Shown in pieces: positions 10,870-22,252 of a stretch of 64,000 bases of DNA. Origin of the DNA: Mycoplasma sp. 2045 (lineage in GTDB: Bacteria > Bacillota_I > Bacilli_A > Mycoplasmatales > Metamycoplasmataceae). Within the stretch, counting starts at the first letter, position 1. Each line of letters starts with the position of its first letter. The stretch covers positions 558,001 through 622,000 of the forward strand of contig NZ_CP102083.1 in assembly GCF_024582715.1 (NCBI RefSeq), given 5' to 3'. A model generated the notes under the pieces. It ran no database searches, was not told where the DNA came from, and saw nothing but the letters and a program-made list of their open reading frames with translations. A program made the position numbers and the translations under genes.

Positions 10870-12912
10870 TTATTTAATATTTGCATATGGAAGATACTCA
10901 GCTGATACTGTGTATCCTGTTGGTAATGAAGTTTGAATTTGACTATTAATGTATTCAACTGATAAGTTTGAAATATCTTTTCTTGAACCAATACTGTTAA
11001 CTAATTTCTTAGTTGCATTTTCCCCTTCACCTTCAGTTACATATTCATTGCTTGTGTAATAGAATTCTGTGTAAAGTTTAAATACATCTAAGAAGTATCA
11101 TTCACCTGTTTTTCTATTTTGGAATTCTAATCAGTAATTATTTTCAAGTTCTGGTGAATTACCACGAATTACTTGGATGTTTGTGATACCTAATGTAAAT
11201 CCAATTTTTGCAAATAATTCTGCAAATGATTGAACGTTTGTACCGACTTTAGCTTTTCCTTGTAATAACTTATTGAATGATTGTTTGTACCCTTCTTGTA
11301 AAGTTACATCTATTGTTGCTTTTAAGTTTGTTGCTCTTCTAGGTAACTTGTATTGATGAGTCATAATTGCATCAATTTCTTTATCAATAGCTTTAGTTTC
11401 ATCATTTTCAACACCATTATTTGCTTTTAATAAAGCAATTTTTTGAAGTTCAATTTCTTTTAATCTTGCGATATCTGTCATCATTTGGTCATAAATTGGT
11501 TGACAGTGATCAAGATACGCTTGGAATACTTCTCTATCTTTGGCTTTAGTTGTTGATGCTTCCAATTTCATTCTAGCATTTTGGTATTGTCCTTGTAATG
11601 ATGTGAAGTATCCATATGCTGTAAGAGGTTCTGTTCCAAATCAAGCTAAATATTTGTGTGTTTGGAAGAATTTAAGTGGGTCAGCACTAAATTCAGATGC
11701 CTCTTCAGGTGTAAGAGCTGTTTGATTGAACTCTGTAATATTATGAGATGTTATCTTATTAATGTTATCAATTGAAATTTGTTTAAAGATTTTGAAATCA
11801 TCTGATGGTTCATTTGTATCTGGGTTTAATCCATCAATGAAGTATAAAGGTGAAAACCCTCCTCCAACTCCCATTAATGATTGAGTCATAATGTTTCCAT
11901 CTTTATCTCTTTTAATTGTGAATGATTTTGATTCTTGTATTAATAAGTTAACAATATTAGAAACCATATCACGTTCTTTAGAAATTGTTGAATCATAATC
12001 AAAGTTTAATAATGAACCTTGAATTGTTTTAAAGAATGATTGGAAAAGTGATGAAGAAATACCTGAATTAATTTTGTTAACTACTGAGAAATCGATTTTG
12101 TAACTTCTATCAGCTGTATTTTGTTTAAGAATTCTGCTATTTGAATCTCTTGTTTCATCTTCAATAATAGCATCCATAAATGGAGAATTTTTAAAGTAAA
12201 TTTTAAGAGCTTCTTTAACATCTTCTAATGAAATGAATTTAGTAGGATCTTCGTTGAAGAAAACAACTTTCATTAATGAATCAATTTTTGAAACGATTGC
12301 AATTTGTTTTTCTGAGTAACCTGCAGCTTCTAACTCTTTAGCAGTTAATTTTTGAATTGCAACTTTTTCGAAATCTTCAACTTTTTCAGTAGGGTGTTTT
12401 GTATTTGTATCTTTTGAAGCGTAATAGTCATTAAGTAATGTTGCAACGCTACCAACTAATGTACGTGCCTTATCTTTTGCATCATTATTTGCATCTTTTA
12501 ATGTTTCTGAAAATACTTTTTCATCTACTGAAATTGATTTGTGGTTTTCGCTAATTGTATATAACTTATCAGCAACAATTTTTACATCATCGTTTTTAAT
12601 ATCGAATGAATTTTTGAATAAGAAATCTCAGTATGTGAATGTATAAGTCATAACATTACTGTTATCAAGTTCTTTAAAGAATTGAATTAAACCAGGTTTT
12701 TGTTCTCATTCTTTAAATTTAGCTATAACATCAGCATCTTTACTTCTCTCTTGTGTTCTTTTTACAAATGAGTTATTGACATCATAGTTTTTAGCAAATT
12801 TTACAGTAACATCATCTTCATATAAACATGAGACTGCTGTAAGTGGCATTGTTACAACTGCAGCTGTTCCTAGTAAAAATGGGAAAGCTTTTTTAGAGAA
12901 TAATTTTTTCAT
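10870..12912 (-). CDS. Large surface lipoprotein, last gene of the nuclease/ABC operon
   Basis: The 680-aa protein has a signal peptide with a lipobox (MPLTAVSC, Cys about 29). It is otherwise mostly helical and rich in Lys, Asp and Asn. No family is recognised with certainty. A C-terminal segment WLEFQNRKTGEWYFLDVFKLY loosely recalls the strand pattern of transglutaminase-like folds, but no Cys-His-Asp triad can be assigned. The start codon lies 6 bp after the stop of the small membrane-protein gene, so it is translationally linked to the transporter. An accessory ligand-binding or anchoring role for nucleic-acid uptake is inference from position only. Confidence 0.75.
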
Positions 12913-12918
12913 AAATAA

Positions 12919-13191
12919 CTATCCTAGCATTTCAGAATATCTTCAAGATTTAATTCCAGCATATGTTATGACTGAACCCATCAAGAATAATAAGCATGAA
13001 AATGCTAAACCTCCTATTGAATAAGCTTTTGTGTATTGATATGATTGTAAAATTTTAGCATCTAAGGTAGTTTTTTTAATATCAAGTAATGATTGAACAT
13101 TATTAATTAAAATTGATAAACCAATAATTGCAACTAATGCAACCACTGTTAATATTGCTCAAATAACAACTTTTGTTCTAACGTTTTTCAT
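12919..13191 (-). CDS. Small membrane protein in the nuclease/ABC operon (90 aa)
   Basis: Not recognised. Two hydrophobic segments (about residues 7-32 and 58-80) flank a 25-residue polar stretch (NNVQSLLDIKKTTLDAKILQ). The start MKNVRTKVVIW uses TGA as Trp. It lies between permease 2 (3 bp gap) and the large lipoprotein (6 bp gap), so it is cotranscribed. The position suggests an accessory subunit of the transporter, but nothing in the sequence proves it. Confidence 0.75.
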
Positions 13192-13194
13192 ATA

Positions 13195-14184
13195 CTATCC
13201 TTTAATTGTTGAACCTTGTCTACTGATTGATGCCATAATACGTTTTCTAAAGATTAAGAAGAATAAGAACACAGGAATAATTGAAAGAAGTGATGCCGCT
13301 AATTTAACGTTTTGCATTGTGTTTGCTCCTGATTCTGGATCACTTGGATCGAATCCGGCTTTGAATAATCACACTGACATAACTTGTAAGTCTTGACCAC
13401 CAATTGTAGAAATAAGAGCTGGTCATAAGTATGAGTTTCATGAAGCAAGAGATGTAAGAATAACGATTGTTAATGTTGTTGGCATAACCATTGGGAATGC
13501 AACTTTGAATAAGTATTTCATTCCTCCAGCACCATCAACAAGTGAAACTTCTTTAATTCTTCCAGGGATTGCTTCGAAAGCATTTTTATACATAACTGTA
13601 TTAAAAATACTTGCTGTGAATGGGAATGCAACTGCTAATAAGAATGTAAAGTAAGTTTTGTAAAGTTTTGTTTTAAGAACAATTAAGTATTGTCCTGATA
13701 ATAAGGCAACTTCTGGTAACACAAGTAAAGCAAGGGCAATAAATCACACAAGTCCTTTTCCACGTCAGTTTCTTAGTGAGAATGCATATCCCATTAAGAA
13801 TGTAACAAAGACTTTAAGTACAACTGAAATAATAACGTTGAGCGTTGTGAATACAAAGGCCTTACCATAACCTGTTGAGAATGCTCTCTTATAAGTGTTA
13901 GCTACAACTTCAGATCATGAAGCAATAACAAGGTGCCCTTCTATGTATGTTTTTCCTTCTGCAAATGAAGGTAAGAATTTAAATTGTTGTTTTAATGATT
14001 GAGATTCACCATCGTTCATTAATGAAATTGAAATCATGTAGAAGAATGGGAATAGGATAATAACTCCAAATAATGCAAGTAAGAATAATTTTAATGCTGA
14101 TGAGGTAAGAACTTTTGAAAATGAAGTCTCTTTAACTTGACTAGCTGACTTCTCTTGATTTTTGCGCAATTTCTTTTGCATCAT
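13195..14184 (-). CDS. ABC transporter permease (MalG-like), nuclease-associated
   Basis: The 329-aa protein belongs to the carbohydrate-type (CUT1) inner-membrane permeases. A basic cytoplasmic N-terminus is followed by a hydrophobic helix (LKLFLLALFGVIILFPFFYM) and further membrane segments. The EAA loop EVSLVDGAGGMKYLFKVAFP near residues 218-237 contacts the ATPase. The first ATG lies inside the end of permease 1, a 44-nt overlap, so translation is coupled. The CUT1 fold is shared by sugar and glycerophosphate importers; operon context here points to nucleic-acid fragments instead. Confidence 0.9.
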
Positions 14185-15208
14185 GCGCTTGTGTATTCAT
14201 AACTTTAACTCAAACATTTCTTTCTCCTAAGTTATTTAATGTTAACTGCATCAAGAAGAATCCTCCACGGATCATTGATGAGAATATTACCCCGATCACG
14301 AATAGCGAGATACTTGCTGCTCCGGCTAAACGTCTGTCCCCTGTAGATGTAGCGTAGTACACGAACATCATAAGAGATGAACCCCCGTTGTTTAAAGCGT
14401 TATTTGGTTTGTTTTCAAATAATGCTAATGGGAATACTTTAAGACCACCAATAATTCCTAATGTAATTAAGAAGTTAATTGTACTTTTAATTGATGGTAA
14501 TGTAATTGCGAAAAATTGTTTAACTTCACCTGTTCCATCGATTGATGCTGAACGGTATAAGTTTTTATCAACACCCAACATAGCTGTTGTGAAGATTAAG
14601 ATATTGAAAGCAAGACCGCTTCAAATACCATTAATAATCATAGCTACAAGAGCGTTGAATGTGTAAGGATCACCTGTTGTTAATCATGGAATATTTTTTC
14701 CGATTAATTGATTAACGAGTCCATATGTACTGAATAATTGAATGAATGCTAAAGAAACAGCAACAGCATTTGTAACATAAGGCATGAAGAATACTGTTTG
14801 TCAAAATCCTCTAGCTCATTTTCTGTAAAGCTTAGCAATAACTGATGATACTACTAAGGCAATCATCATAACAAATGGAAGAACAAATAAACCATAGATA
14901 AATGAGTTTCTAACCCCAACAGCAAAGTATTGGTTTGTGAAAACACTTGCATAGTTTTGTCCTGTTAATGATCCTGTTTCTGTTGTTAATGATTCATAAA
15001 CGTTAATGAATAAAGGTGTAATTGTGAATAATGATAACAATATAACACCTGGTAATAAGAATAACATCGGAATTCAAAACGGTGTTTTCTTATCTAAAAT
15101 CGTGTGTGATAAAGTAGATTTTCTTTTTGCTTGTTTTTTTATAGATCAATTAAACAAGAAAGGAAAATTTTCTTGTATAAAACTATGAAACTTATTTCTT
15201 GATATCAT
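14141..15208 (-). CDS. ABC transporter permease (MalF-like), nuclease-associated
   Basis: The 355-aa protein has a cytoplasmic N-terminus (about 40 residues, basic) and six or more membrane segments, the first at PMLFLLPGVILLSLFTITPLF. The EAA loop is RSASIDGTGEVKQFFAITLP (about residues 213-232). The ATG at 15206-15208 overlaps the ATPase gene by 17 nt and gives the longest sensible N-terminus. The C-terminal tail runs past the permease 2 start codon. Pairs with the permease at 13195-14184 to form the heterodimeric channel. Confidence 0.9.
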
Positions 15209-17270
15209 ATTCTATTCTCTCTTCAGATAAAGCATCGAAAATGTGTAATTTCTTCAATGGTACATCGAAGTAAATTTCATCATTTTTAGCAAATGAGTAG
15301 TTGTTGTCTAATAAGAAGTTAATTCTTCCTACTCCTTCAACTAAAACAACTAATTTACTTTCTTTTCCGAAGTTTTCTACCACTACTACTTTACCTTTGA
15401 ACATAGAACCTTGTTCTTTTGATTTAATAATGAAATCTTCTGAACGAACACCAATGTTTAATGTGATGTTGTCTTTATTGTTGTGAAGTTTGATTTCTGG
15501 AAGTTTTACGTCAGCCATTGTAACTACACCATCTTTAACTTCTGATTTGAATAATCCCATTTCTGGCATACCAAGGAATCTTGCAACGAATTGGTTTCTT
15601 GGTTTTGAGTAAAGTTCCATTGGTGTACCCATTTGTTGAACTCTAGCAGTTGACATACATACGATAATGTCTGAAATAGACATAGCTTCCTCTTGGTCGT
15701 GTGTAACGAAAACTGTTGTAATACCTAATGATTGTTGGATTTCTCTAATTCATTGACGAGTTGAGATACGTAATTTAGCATCTAAGTTTGAAAGTGGCTC
15801 GTCCATTAAAAGAATTTGAGGTTTTTTAACAATAGCACGTGCAATAGAAACACGTTGTTGTTGTCCTCCTGATAAACGAGTAGGTTTCTTTTGTAAGATG
15901 TGAACAATTTCTACACGTTTAGCAACTTCCATAACTTCGTTGTGAATAGCTTTTTTAAGACTGATAACTTTCTTAGATAATTCTCTAATTTGTTCTCTGT
16001 CTTCATCTGATAATAAAGCAAAACCAATAGTTTTTCTTTCTCTTTTCATTGCTTCTTTAACAGAATATTTGTCTTCAAGTTCTTCAACAATGCTGTAGAA
16101 GTGTTCTTCAGCTACTTTTGGTAATCTCTTTTCATCAGAAACTAATCCTAAGTATTCTTCATCTTCTTTCATTGTTTTGTTGTATTCTGCTTTAGCGTCT
16201 AAGTATGCAGCTTTTTTTTCAGCTTTTTCTACTTGGTATCTAGCAATGATTTCTTTTTGTTTTAATAAGAATTTGTAACGAGTTAATAATTTAATAGCTT
16301 TTTGTTCTAATTTAATAATTGCTATTCTGTCTTTTAAGACTAATTCACTTAAATCAAGTTGAACTAACTCAGCTGTGAAATCTTGTAAACTATTAATTCT
16401 TTCTTGATACTCTTCTTCTGATTTTGGTTTTGAGAATTTAAGAATGCTCTTGTCATATGAAGCTAAGAATTCTGATTGTTTTAATTCATTTTCATTAATT
16501 AACCCATTAGCTTTATCATGAGCGAACTTGTATTTAATGTCTTGGATTTTTGTCGCTGAATCTTGTTTTGTTTTTTTGTTAGTTTTAATAACATTCTTTG
16601 TTAATACTGAAATTTCTGCATTTTCGTGAACTACTGAAACTGAATAATCAGTATGTGCTTTTTCAAGTTTGTTACTGATTCTTGAGTATGCTTCACTAAC
16701 TTGACGTGAAATTTCAGTTTTAACTAATTTATAGTTTTTGAATGCTTTATTTAAGTGTTCAATTTCTGCTTCAGAAGCTCCTAATTTTCTTAAGTAAATA
16801 GAACGAATTCCATTTTTAGCTTCTTCTTTTTCTAAATAGAATTTTCTTTGTCATTCTGAGTCATTTCTTAATGGGAATGCAATATTGTGGTAAACACTCA
16901 TGTGTGGGTATAAAGCATAGTTTTGGAAAACAAACCCGATTTTTCTGTTTTGAGGTGTGAAGTCAGTAACATCTTTACCTCTGAAAAGAATTTTTCCTGA
17001 TGTAACTGTTAATAAACCTGCAATAGCATTAAGAGTTGTTGTTTTACCTGAACCAGATGGACCAAGTAATGTAACTAATTTTCCTTCTGGAATTCTAAAA
17101 CTAACATTATCAACAGCTAATGTTTCACCGAAGTCAATGTTTAAGTTTTTTAATTCAATAGCAGGAATAGAATCAACATCAGTTGCTTCTAATTCTGAAA
17201 CATATTGATTAATTTTACGAATATCTGCTTCGTGAGCTGATGAAAATGTTGTATTTTCTTTTTGTTTCAT
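15192..17270 (-). CDS. ABC transporter ATPase (UgpC/MsmK-like) with a ~290-aa helical insertion
   Basis: The 692-aa protein is nearly twice the usual length. Walker [10 protein letters not shown] is at about residue 70 and the Q-loop [13 protein letters not shown] at about 118-130. A Lys/Glu-rich, probably coiled-coil insertion covers about 140-430. Signature LSGGQQQR is at about 465, Walker [15 protein letters not shown] at about 490, then an H-loop ([12 protein letters not shown]). A C-terminal TOBE-type regulatory domain follows. Catalytic motifs are intact. M. genitalium MG187, in a similar nuclease-linked operon, is also an enlarged UgpC-like ATPase. AAAGGA precedes the ATG. Confidence 0.92.
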
Positions 17271-17340
17271 TTTATCCTTTCTTAATAAGAAAATTTAAAA
17301 ACTAAAATTGCCTAAATCAATATTGTTAATTTTATTAATT

Positions 17341-18756
17341 CTAAGCCTCATTATTTTTTTGTAAGATTTTGTAAAGTTCCTCAAATGCTTGTCATTTACT
17401 ATTTCTTTTTGCTATATAAACATATTTTTCAATTTGTTCTGCCTGTTCAAAGTAGTGGAAAAATCCTAATTTGTTTTCACGAGCATGGTTAAATGCTAAT
17501 GCAATTTCTGGATAAATGCTGTTTACGTAGTTTGGAGAAGTTTTTGGTTCATTGTAATTTGCTTTTCAGTTAGCAAATGAATCATATGGTAATGTTAATC
17601 CTTCTCTTGTAATCTCTGCGTTATATGAATATCCAAAATCCTCACCAAAGAATATATCTGCAGTTAATCTACCATATGAGTCAGAACCAGATATGAATCC
17701 GATTTTAACTTCATTTTTAACATTATAGAATTCTGAATTTGGATCATCATTAAATAAGATTTGTTTTCCAAATTTTGATGATAATAATGCAAATCCATAT
17801 TCGAATGGACAAGATAAAGTACTTGATACAGCTTTTTCTGGTGTGTCAATTCCTGAATATCTAATTGTGTATTTTGATCCTTTTGTTATAGAAGCGTTAA
17901 TCATTTTCTTGTCTTCTAATGCTACAACAGTTGCTGTATCACCATCTGATACGCTAATAACTTTAGCTCTAAATGAGTTCATATCAATGAGTTTGTTGTT
18001 TCAATCAATAGATAATTTTTTCATTTTTGAATAAGATGGTTGTACTTCGAAATCAGACAATTTAGGTGTAATTGTAGAAGAAACGTTTAAACCGCTAGCT
18101 TGTGCTACAGTGCTAAATTTAGGCACTTTTCATAATTGACCATCTAATTTAATTGAAACTTCGAAATTAAAGTTAATTAATACAGGAATAGATGTCATAT
18201 TTTGTAATAAAGTTTCTCTATTTGGTAAATCTTGTTTGAAATAATCACTTTTTGTATTTAATCCCATTGAATATGGATTTTTTTTATCTATTTTTACAAT
18301 AACTTCATATTTTTTACCTGCATTTATATCATTAATAAAGTATGTATATTCTTTATTAATGAATGACTCTTCATATGATACAGCTGAATTAGAAGGAATT
18401 AAATATTGTGATTGTGCGACTATTTCAGGGTTAATGCTGAAACCAGAAGTCATCTCATTATTAAGATCAGCACCAATAACATCTTTAATAGCATCAACAG
18501 CTTTAGCGAATTCAACTCTTGAATCTATAGATTCAAATGCCGGAACAACTTGTGCTGTTTTAGTAAATTTATTTTTTTCAAATTTTAAAGCAGTTCGAAT
18601 AGGGCCACCCACTTCTACATCCACTATGTTAGTGCCCTCTTGAACTTTAACAACAGTAGCTTTATTGCCGTAACCACATGAAACACTCATCGCAATTGGT
18701 GTTAATGATAATGCTGAACCTAATACTAAAGGTATTAATTTATTTTTTAGCTTCAT
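17341..18756 (-). CDS. Thermonuclease (staphylococcal nuclease family) surface lipoprotein
   Basis: The 471-aa protein has a signal peptide with a lipobox (IAMSVSC, Cys about 27). An N-terminal domain of about 230 residues is of unknown fold. The SNase domain covers about residues 260-400: VISVSDGDTATVV (first metal-binding Asp), TIRYSGIDTPEK (Arg 299, Asp 304, Thr 305, Glu 307) and DSYGRLTADIF (Arg 363). These match the catalytic Arg, Asp and Glu of staphylococcal nuclease. A basic, aromatic C-terminal tail follows. Lipid anchoring places it on the cell surface next to the importer. AAGGAG precedes the ATG. Similar nuclease-transporter pairings are known in M. hyopneumoniae and M. gallisepticum. 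Confidence 0.92.
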
Positions 18757-18780
18757 GTTTCTCCTTAATTTAAAAGCAAA

Positions 18781-18811
18781 AATATAGTTTTAACATAATT
18801 AAAACTATATT
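18781..18811 (-). terminator. Intercistronic hairpin/terminator between lipoprotein and nuclease genes
   Basis: The perfect 13-bp inverted repeat AATATAGTTTTAA/TTAAAACTATATT with a 5-nt loop is followed on the minus strand by TTTTGCTTTT. It lies between the solute-binding lipoprotein gene and the nuclease gene. It probably lets the abundant binding protein be expressed above the rest of the operon. Confidence 0.75.
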
Positions 18812-18843
18812 TTCATTTGTTTTTTAATGTATGAGAATTTTTG

Positions 18844-21249
18844 TTATTTAACTGTAGCGTTTCTAATAAAGTCCTCAAATGTTGGTTTTGCATGTGAAGA
18901 ATCTGCTTTGTTTGAATCAATTCCTGCTTGTAATGAGTCTCATGCTCCTTGAACTCCACTTCTGAATGAATCAGCAAAAATTGACCCTGGTTCTTCAAAT
19001 GTTACATATGGAACTTCATCTGCATCTGTTGACTTAGCAACGTTTGAGAATAATTCGAATGCTGTTTTTAAGTATGGGTTAAGTTTTCCTTTTGTAGGGA
19101 AATCTGTATTCTTTTCAAATCCTTTGTAAGGAAGAATGTATCCCATAGCACTTTGGAACATGTCACGTGGTGTTAAGTTTTCTGCAATAACTTCTTCTGC
19201 TCCACTGTTACCTTGAATTGTGAATCTTTCATATGTAGTTTCTGATGTCATTAATCAGTTTACAAATAATTTTGTTGCAAGATCACCTGCTTCAGTTGTA
19301 TGAACACCGATCATCGATGGCCCTTGTACATAAACAACATTATATGGATCTTCAGAAGTTCATCTAAGTGGAACTGGTTGAGAAATTAATTCTTCTTTAC
19401 CTAATAATTCAAGAGCTGTAGCTACTTTAATTGTGTATCCCATTGCAGTTAATTTAGCAACAAGAGCTTCGTCAGCGCTTTTAAGTAATTTGTTTTCAAC
19501 TGAATCTAAAAGTAAAATACCATAGTATTTTGTGCCATTTTTCTTTTTCAATTCAGCGACTGGAACGTTTTGTGCTTTAGCTTTTTCGATAATTTTATCA
19601 CTACCATCTTTGTTAATTATAATTAATGATGCTTTTGGTAATGCTTCATCTGTCAATGCACTAGTAAATGCTGTTTCTTCAGCTGCATTAACAAATTGAA
19701 GTTCATAATTAGCATTTTTGCCATTAGGGAATGTTGCTTCTGATGCACTGTGAATTGCATTTTTGTATTTTCCGAATGCCAATTTTCCAGATTCTAATTT
19801 TGATAATAAAACTATTCCTGGAGTTTTCTTGTTTTCAGAAAGTTTTAATGAGCTTCCTTTTTCATCGATTGTAACTGACGCACCTTTGTTAAGGCTGTTA
19901 ATTAAATCTGATGATTCACCTGAAACATAGTTGTGTGAATATCCAGCTGTTGAGCCGATTGAAAACGCCATGTAGTGTTTTGTTTGGTCATTTGATGAAT
20001 ATTGACCACCAGGATAGATTTTTAATCCTCCTGTTTCAATAGCAGCTTTTGTTTTGTTAAAGATTTCTTGTGTTTTTACATAAGCTGATGTACTTTGTTT
20101 TTTAAGAACATCATAGTTGATAGATAATTTTCCACCATTTCTTGATACTGATTCAATCATTGCTGCTGAAGCTTGTTTAAGGGCATCTTCTTGAGTTAAT
20201 GTTGTTCCAGCTGATTTAGCTGCATCAACTTGTTCTTTAAGTAAAGCACTATATAAAGCTTGGTTGTATAAAGCTGTATAGTCGTCTACTCCAAATACGT
20301 GTAATGTTGAATTTGTTGCAGCTGAGTTTACAAATAATTTTTGTGCCATAGCTGCAAAATCAAGTAATTCAGCATATGAGTTAAAGATTGCTTTGCTTAA
20401 TTTCTTAACATTACCACCTGTTCCTTTGTATTCGTTAACAATTGTTTCAACGTTTGCAACAGGTTCTCCTCAGATTTTCTTAACACCTGAACGGTCTCCT
20501 TGACCTTTTGCTTTAATGTTGTTGTATTCTTCTTGAAAATCTTCTGCAACTTGCATACCTTTTTCTACTAAAGTATCAAGAATGTATGAAAGAACCGGTG
20601 CGTTAATTGAGAAAATTGTTGTTGATTTAAACGCAGGTAAAATTCATGTTGATGGTAAATCAATATTTTCTGTTTGGAAGTTAGAAGTAATGAATTTTTC
20701 TGAGAATTGTGATAAATCTGTACTTGCTGATTTTAAGTTATCATTAAAGCTTAAAAGCATTTTTGCTTTTGCTAACTCTGAAGCAACTGTACTATAGTTT
20801 AAGATAAGGTTCATAAAGTCTGAGGTTTGTCTTGATGAAAGACCTTTTGTAACAATATCTTTACCAGCTGAGTATCCTGAACCTAAACGTTTTAGTCCTA
20901 CTGGTAATGAACCTTTAAGTTTTGGCGCAACTTCTGTGTTGTATTTTTCAACTAAAGCTGCTAAAGCTTTTTGTTGAACACCACCATCTGAGAATGTGTG
21001 ACCAATAAGAATTTTGTCACCAACTGTAATTGTGTAAGGTTCGGTTGATGACATGTTAGGTGTTTCATTGTTTAAAATTCTGTCACCTAATGTTGAACCA
21101 TTAATTTCTGATCCATTTTTTTCTTCTTGAGTAAATGTTTCACCAGATGCGCTTACACCACCTTCGTTACGACAAGAGATTGAAATAACTGGAGCTGTAA
21201 GAGCTAATAAAGCTGCTCCGTTAATTAATAATTTTTTGAATTTTGTCAT
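18844..21249 (-). CDS. Extracellular solute-binding surface lipoprotein of the nuclease-associated ABC transporter
   Basis: The 801-aa protein has a signal peptide and lipobox (VISISC, Cys about 26). The mature part looks like a large family 1 solute-binding protein (VGDKILIGHTFSDGG..., then ALAALVEKYNTEVAPKLKG), similar to mycoplasma P68/P80-type surface lipoproteins. The C-terminal part contains VYVQGPSMIGVHTTEAGD, typical of the ligand-side hinge. It is the first gene of the operon, upstream of nuclease, ATPase and permeases. In M. gallisepticum the comparable lipoprotein MslA binds oligonucleotides, so I infer a nucleic-acid ligand rather than sugar. Confidence 0.82.
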
Positions 21250-21488
21250 TTTATCTCCTATATTGAAATAAAAATTTGAATAAATTTAAATTGTTTTGTT
21301 TAGATATTTTTGTTATGAGATTCTATTAGAAATCAATATACACAAATATTTTTTACGAATATGAATGTGGAAATTTCTAATTTCTAAAATTGAAAAAAAG
21401 TCAATTTAATTTCTGTATATTAGATTTCGTATTTATTATAAATAAATAAATAAATTTATTTATAAATATTTTCAAAAATTACTTATTT

Positions 21489-21507
21489 TTTTCACATTTT
21501 GTGAAAA
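21489..21507. promoter_or_regulatory. 19-bp palindrome, candidate operator (site 2)
   Basis: TTTTCACATTTTGTGAAAA lies 240 bp upstream of the operon's first start codon. Identical to site 1 (10794-10812), including the flanking A-T7 and a following A-run plus TTAA. Confidence 0.5.
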
Positions 21508-21511
21508 ATTA

Positions 21512-21554
21512 AGAAAAAAATAATTCCACATGTGGATAACTTACACGTGGAATT
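21512..21554 (-). terminator. Terminator of ktrBA
   Basis: On the minus strand AATTCCACGTG pairs with CACATGTGGAATT over 11 bp (one G-U), followed by ATTTTTTT. Confidence 0.8.
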
Positions 21555-21560
21555 GAAATT

Positions 21561-22238
21561 TTAGTCTACTTTATTAAATCATTCAAGCGCAGTTGTTACA
21601 TCACCTATCTCACCGATGATTGTAATATTGTCATCTTTATGTAATGTAACATCACCTGTTGCAAGTTTAAAAACCTTATCAGCTGATTGAATTAAAACAA
21701 TAGTGATACTCTTTTCATTTAAACCAATTTCCTTAACTTGTTTGTTAAATAAGTTTTGGTTTTTAATTTTTGTTGAACCAACAACAAAGTTTCCTCCAAT
21801 TTCTTGAAGTGTTTCACTATATCTAATAAAGTTTTTGTTAGCTGCAATTAATGCTGTTCTTGTACCTGATTCAAACTCAGGACGAATAATAACGTTAACT
21901 CCAATTTGCTTTAAAACTCTTGCATGACGTTTTGTAGATGCTCTTGCAATAATGTTTTTTACTTTAAGTTCTAAAAGTGCAGCAACAATTTCGATGTTGT
22001 CTGATACAGCAACAACAACGGTTTCCATTTGGTCAATACCAATAGCTTGAAGTGTTCTTGTATCAGCTGCATCACCAATGATAATTTTGTCAACTTCATC
22101 TGCATAAAGTTTCGCATTTTCATCATCTTTATCTAAAATAACAACGTCTTTTTTAAGTTTAATTAATTGATCGATAACAGCTTGACCGAATCTTCCTGTT
22201 CCGATAACTACTATTTCATTTTCATATTTGAGTTTCAT
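21561..22238 (-). CDS. ktrA: Potassium uptake regulatory subunit KtrA (TrkA-N/RCK domain)
   Basis: The 225-aa cytoplasmic gating ring subunit. The Rossmann RCK-N domain has IVVIGTGRFGQAVID (dinucleotide-binding Gly motif) and VVILDKDDENAKLYAD. An RCK-C (TrkA-C) domain follows (about 140-225). GGAG lies 5 bp before the ATG at 22238, so I chose this over the ATG 15 bp upstream, which has no ribosome-binding site. It follows ktrB in the same operon. KtrA binds adenine nucleotides to open the KtrB channel (family knowledge). Confidence 0.93.
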
Positions 22239-22252
22239 ATTTTCTCCAATCA

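Larger units (their letters stand above)
21250..21560. other. Intergenic region upstream of the nuclease operon
   Basis: 311 bp without a gene. It holds the minus-strand promoter region of the operon (a TTGACT box at 21399-21404 is a possible -35), an AT-only stretch at 21434-21470, the candidate operator palindrome at 21489-21507, and the ktrA terminator at 21512-21554. No open frame of note. Confidence 0.6.

Noticed and set aside
10870-11160. Transglutaminase domain at the C-terminus of the 680-aa lipoprotein
   Set aside because: Only a strand pattern is suggestive; no convincing Cys-His-Asp triad could be placed.
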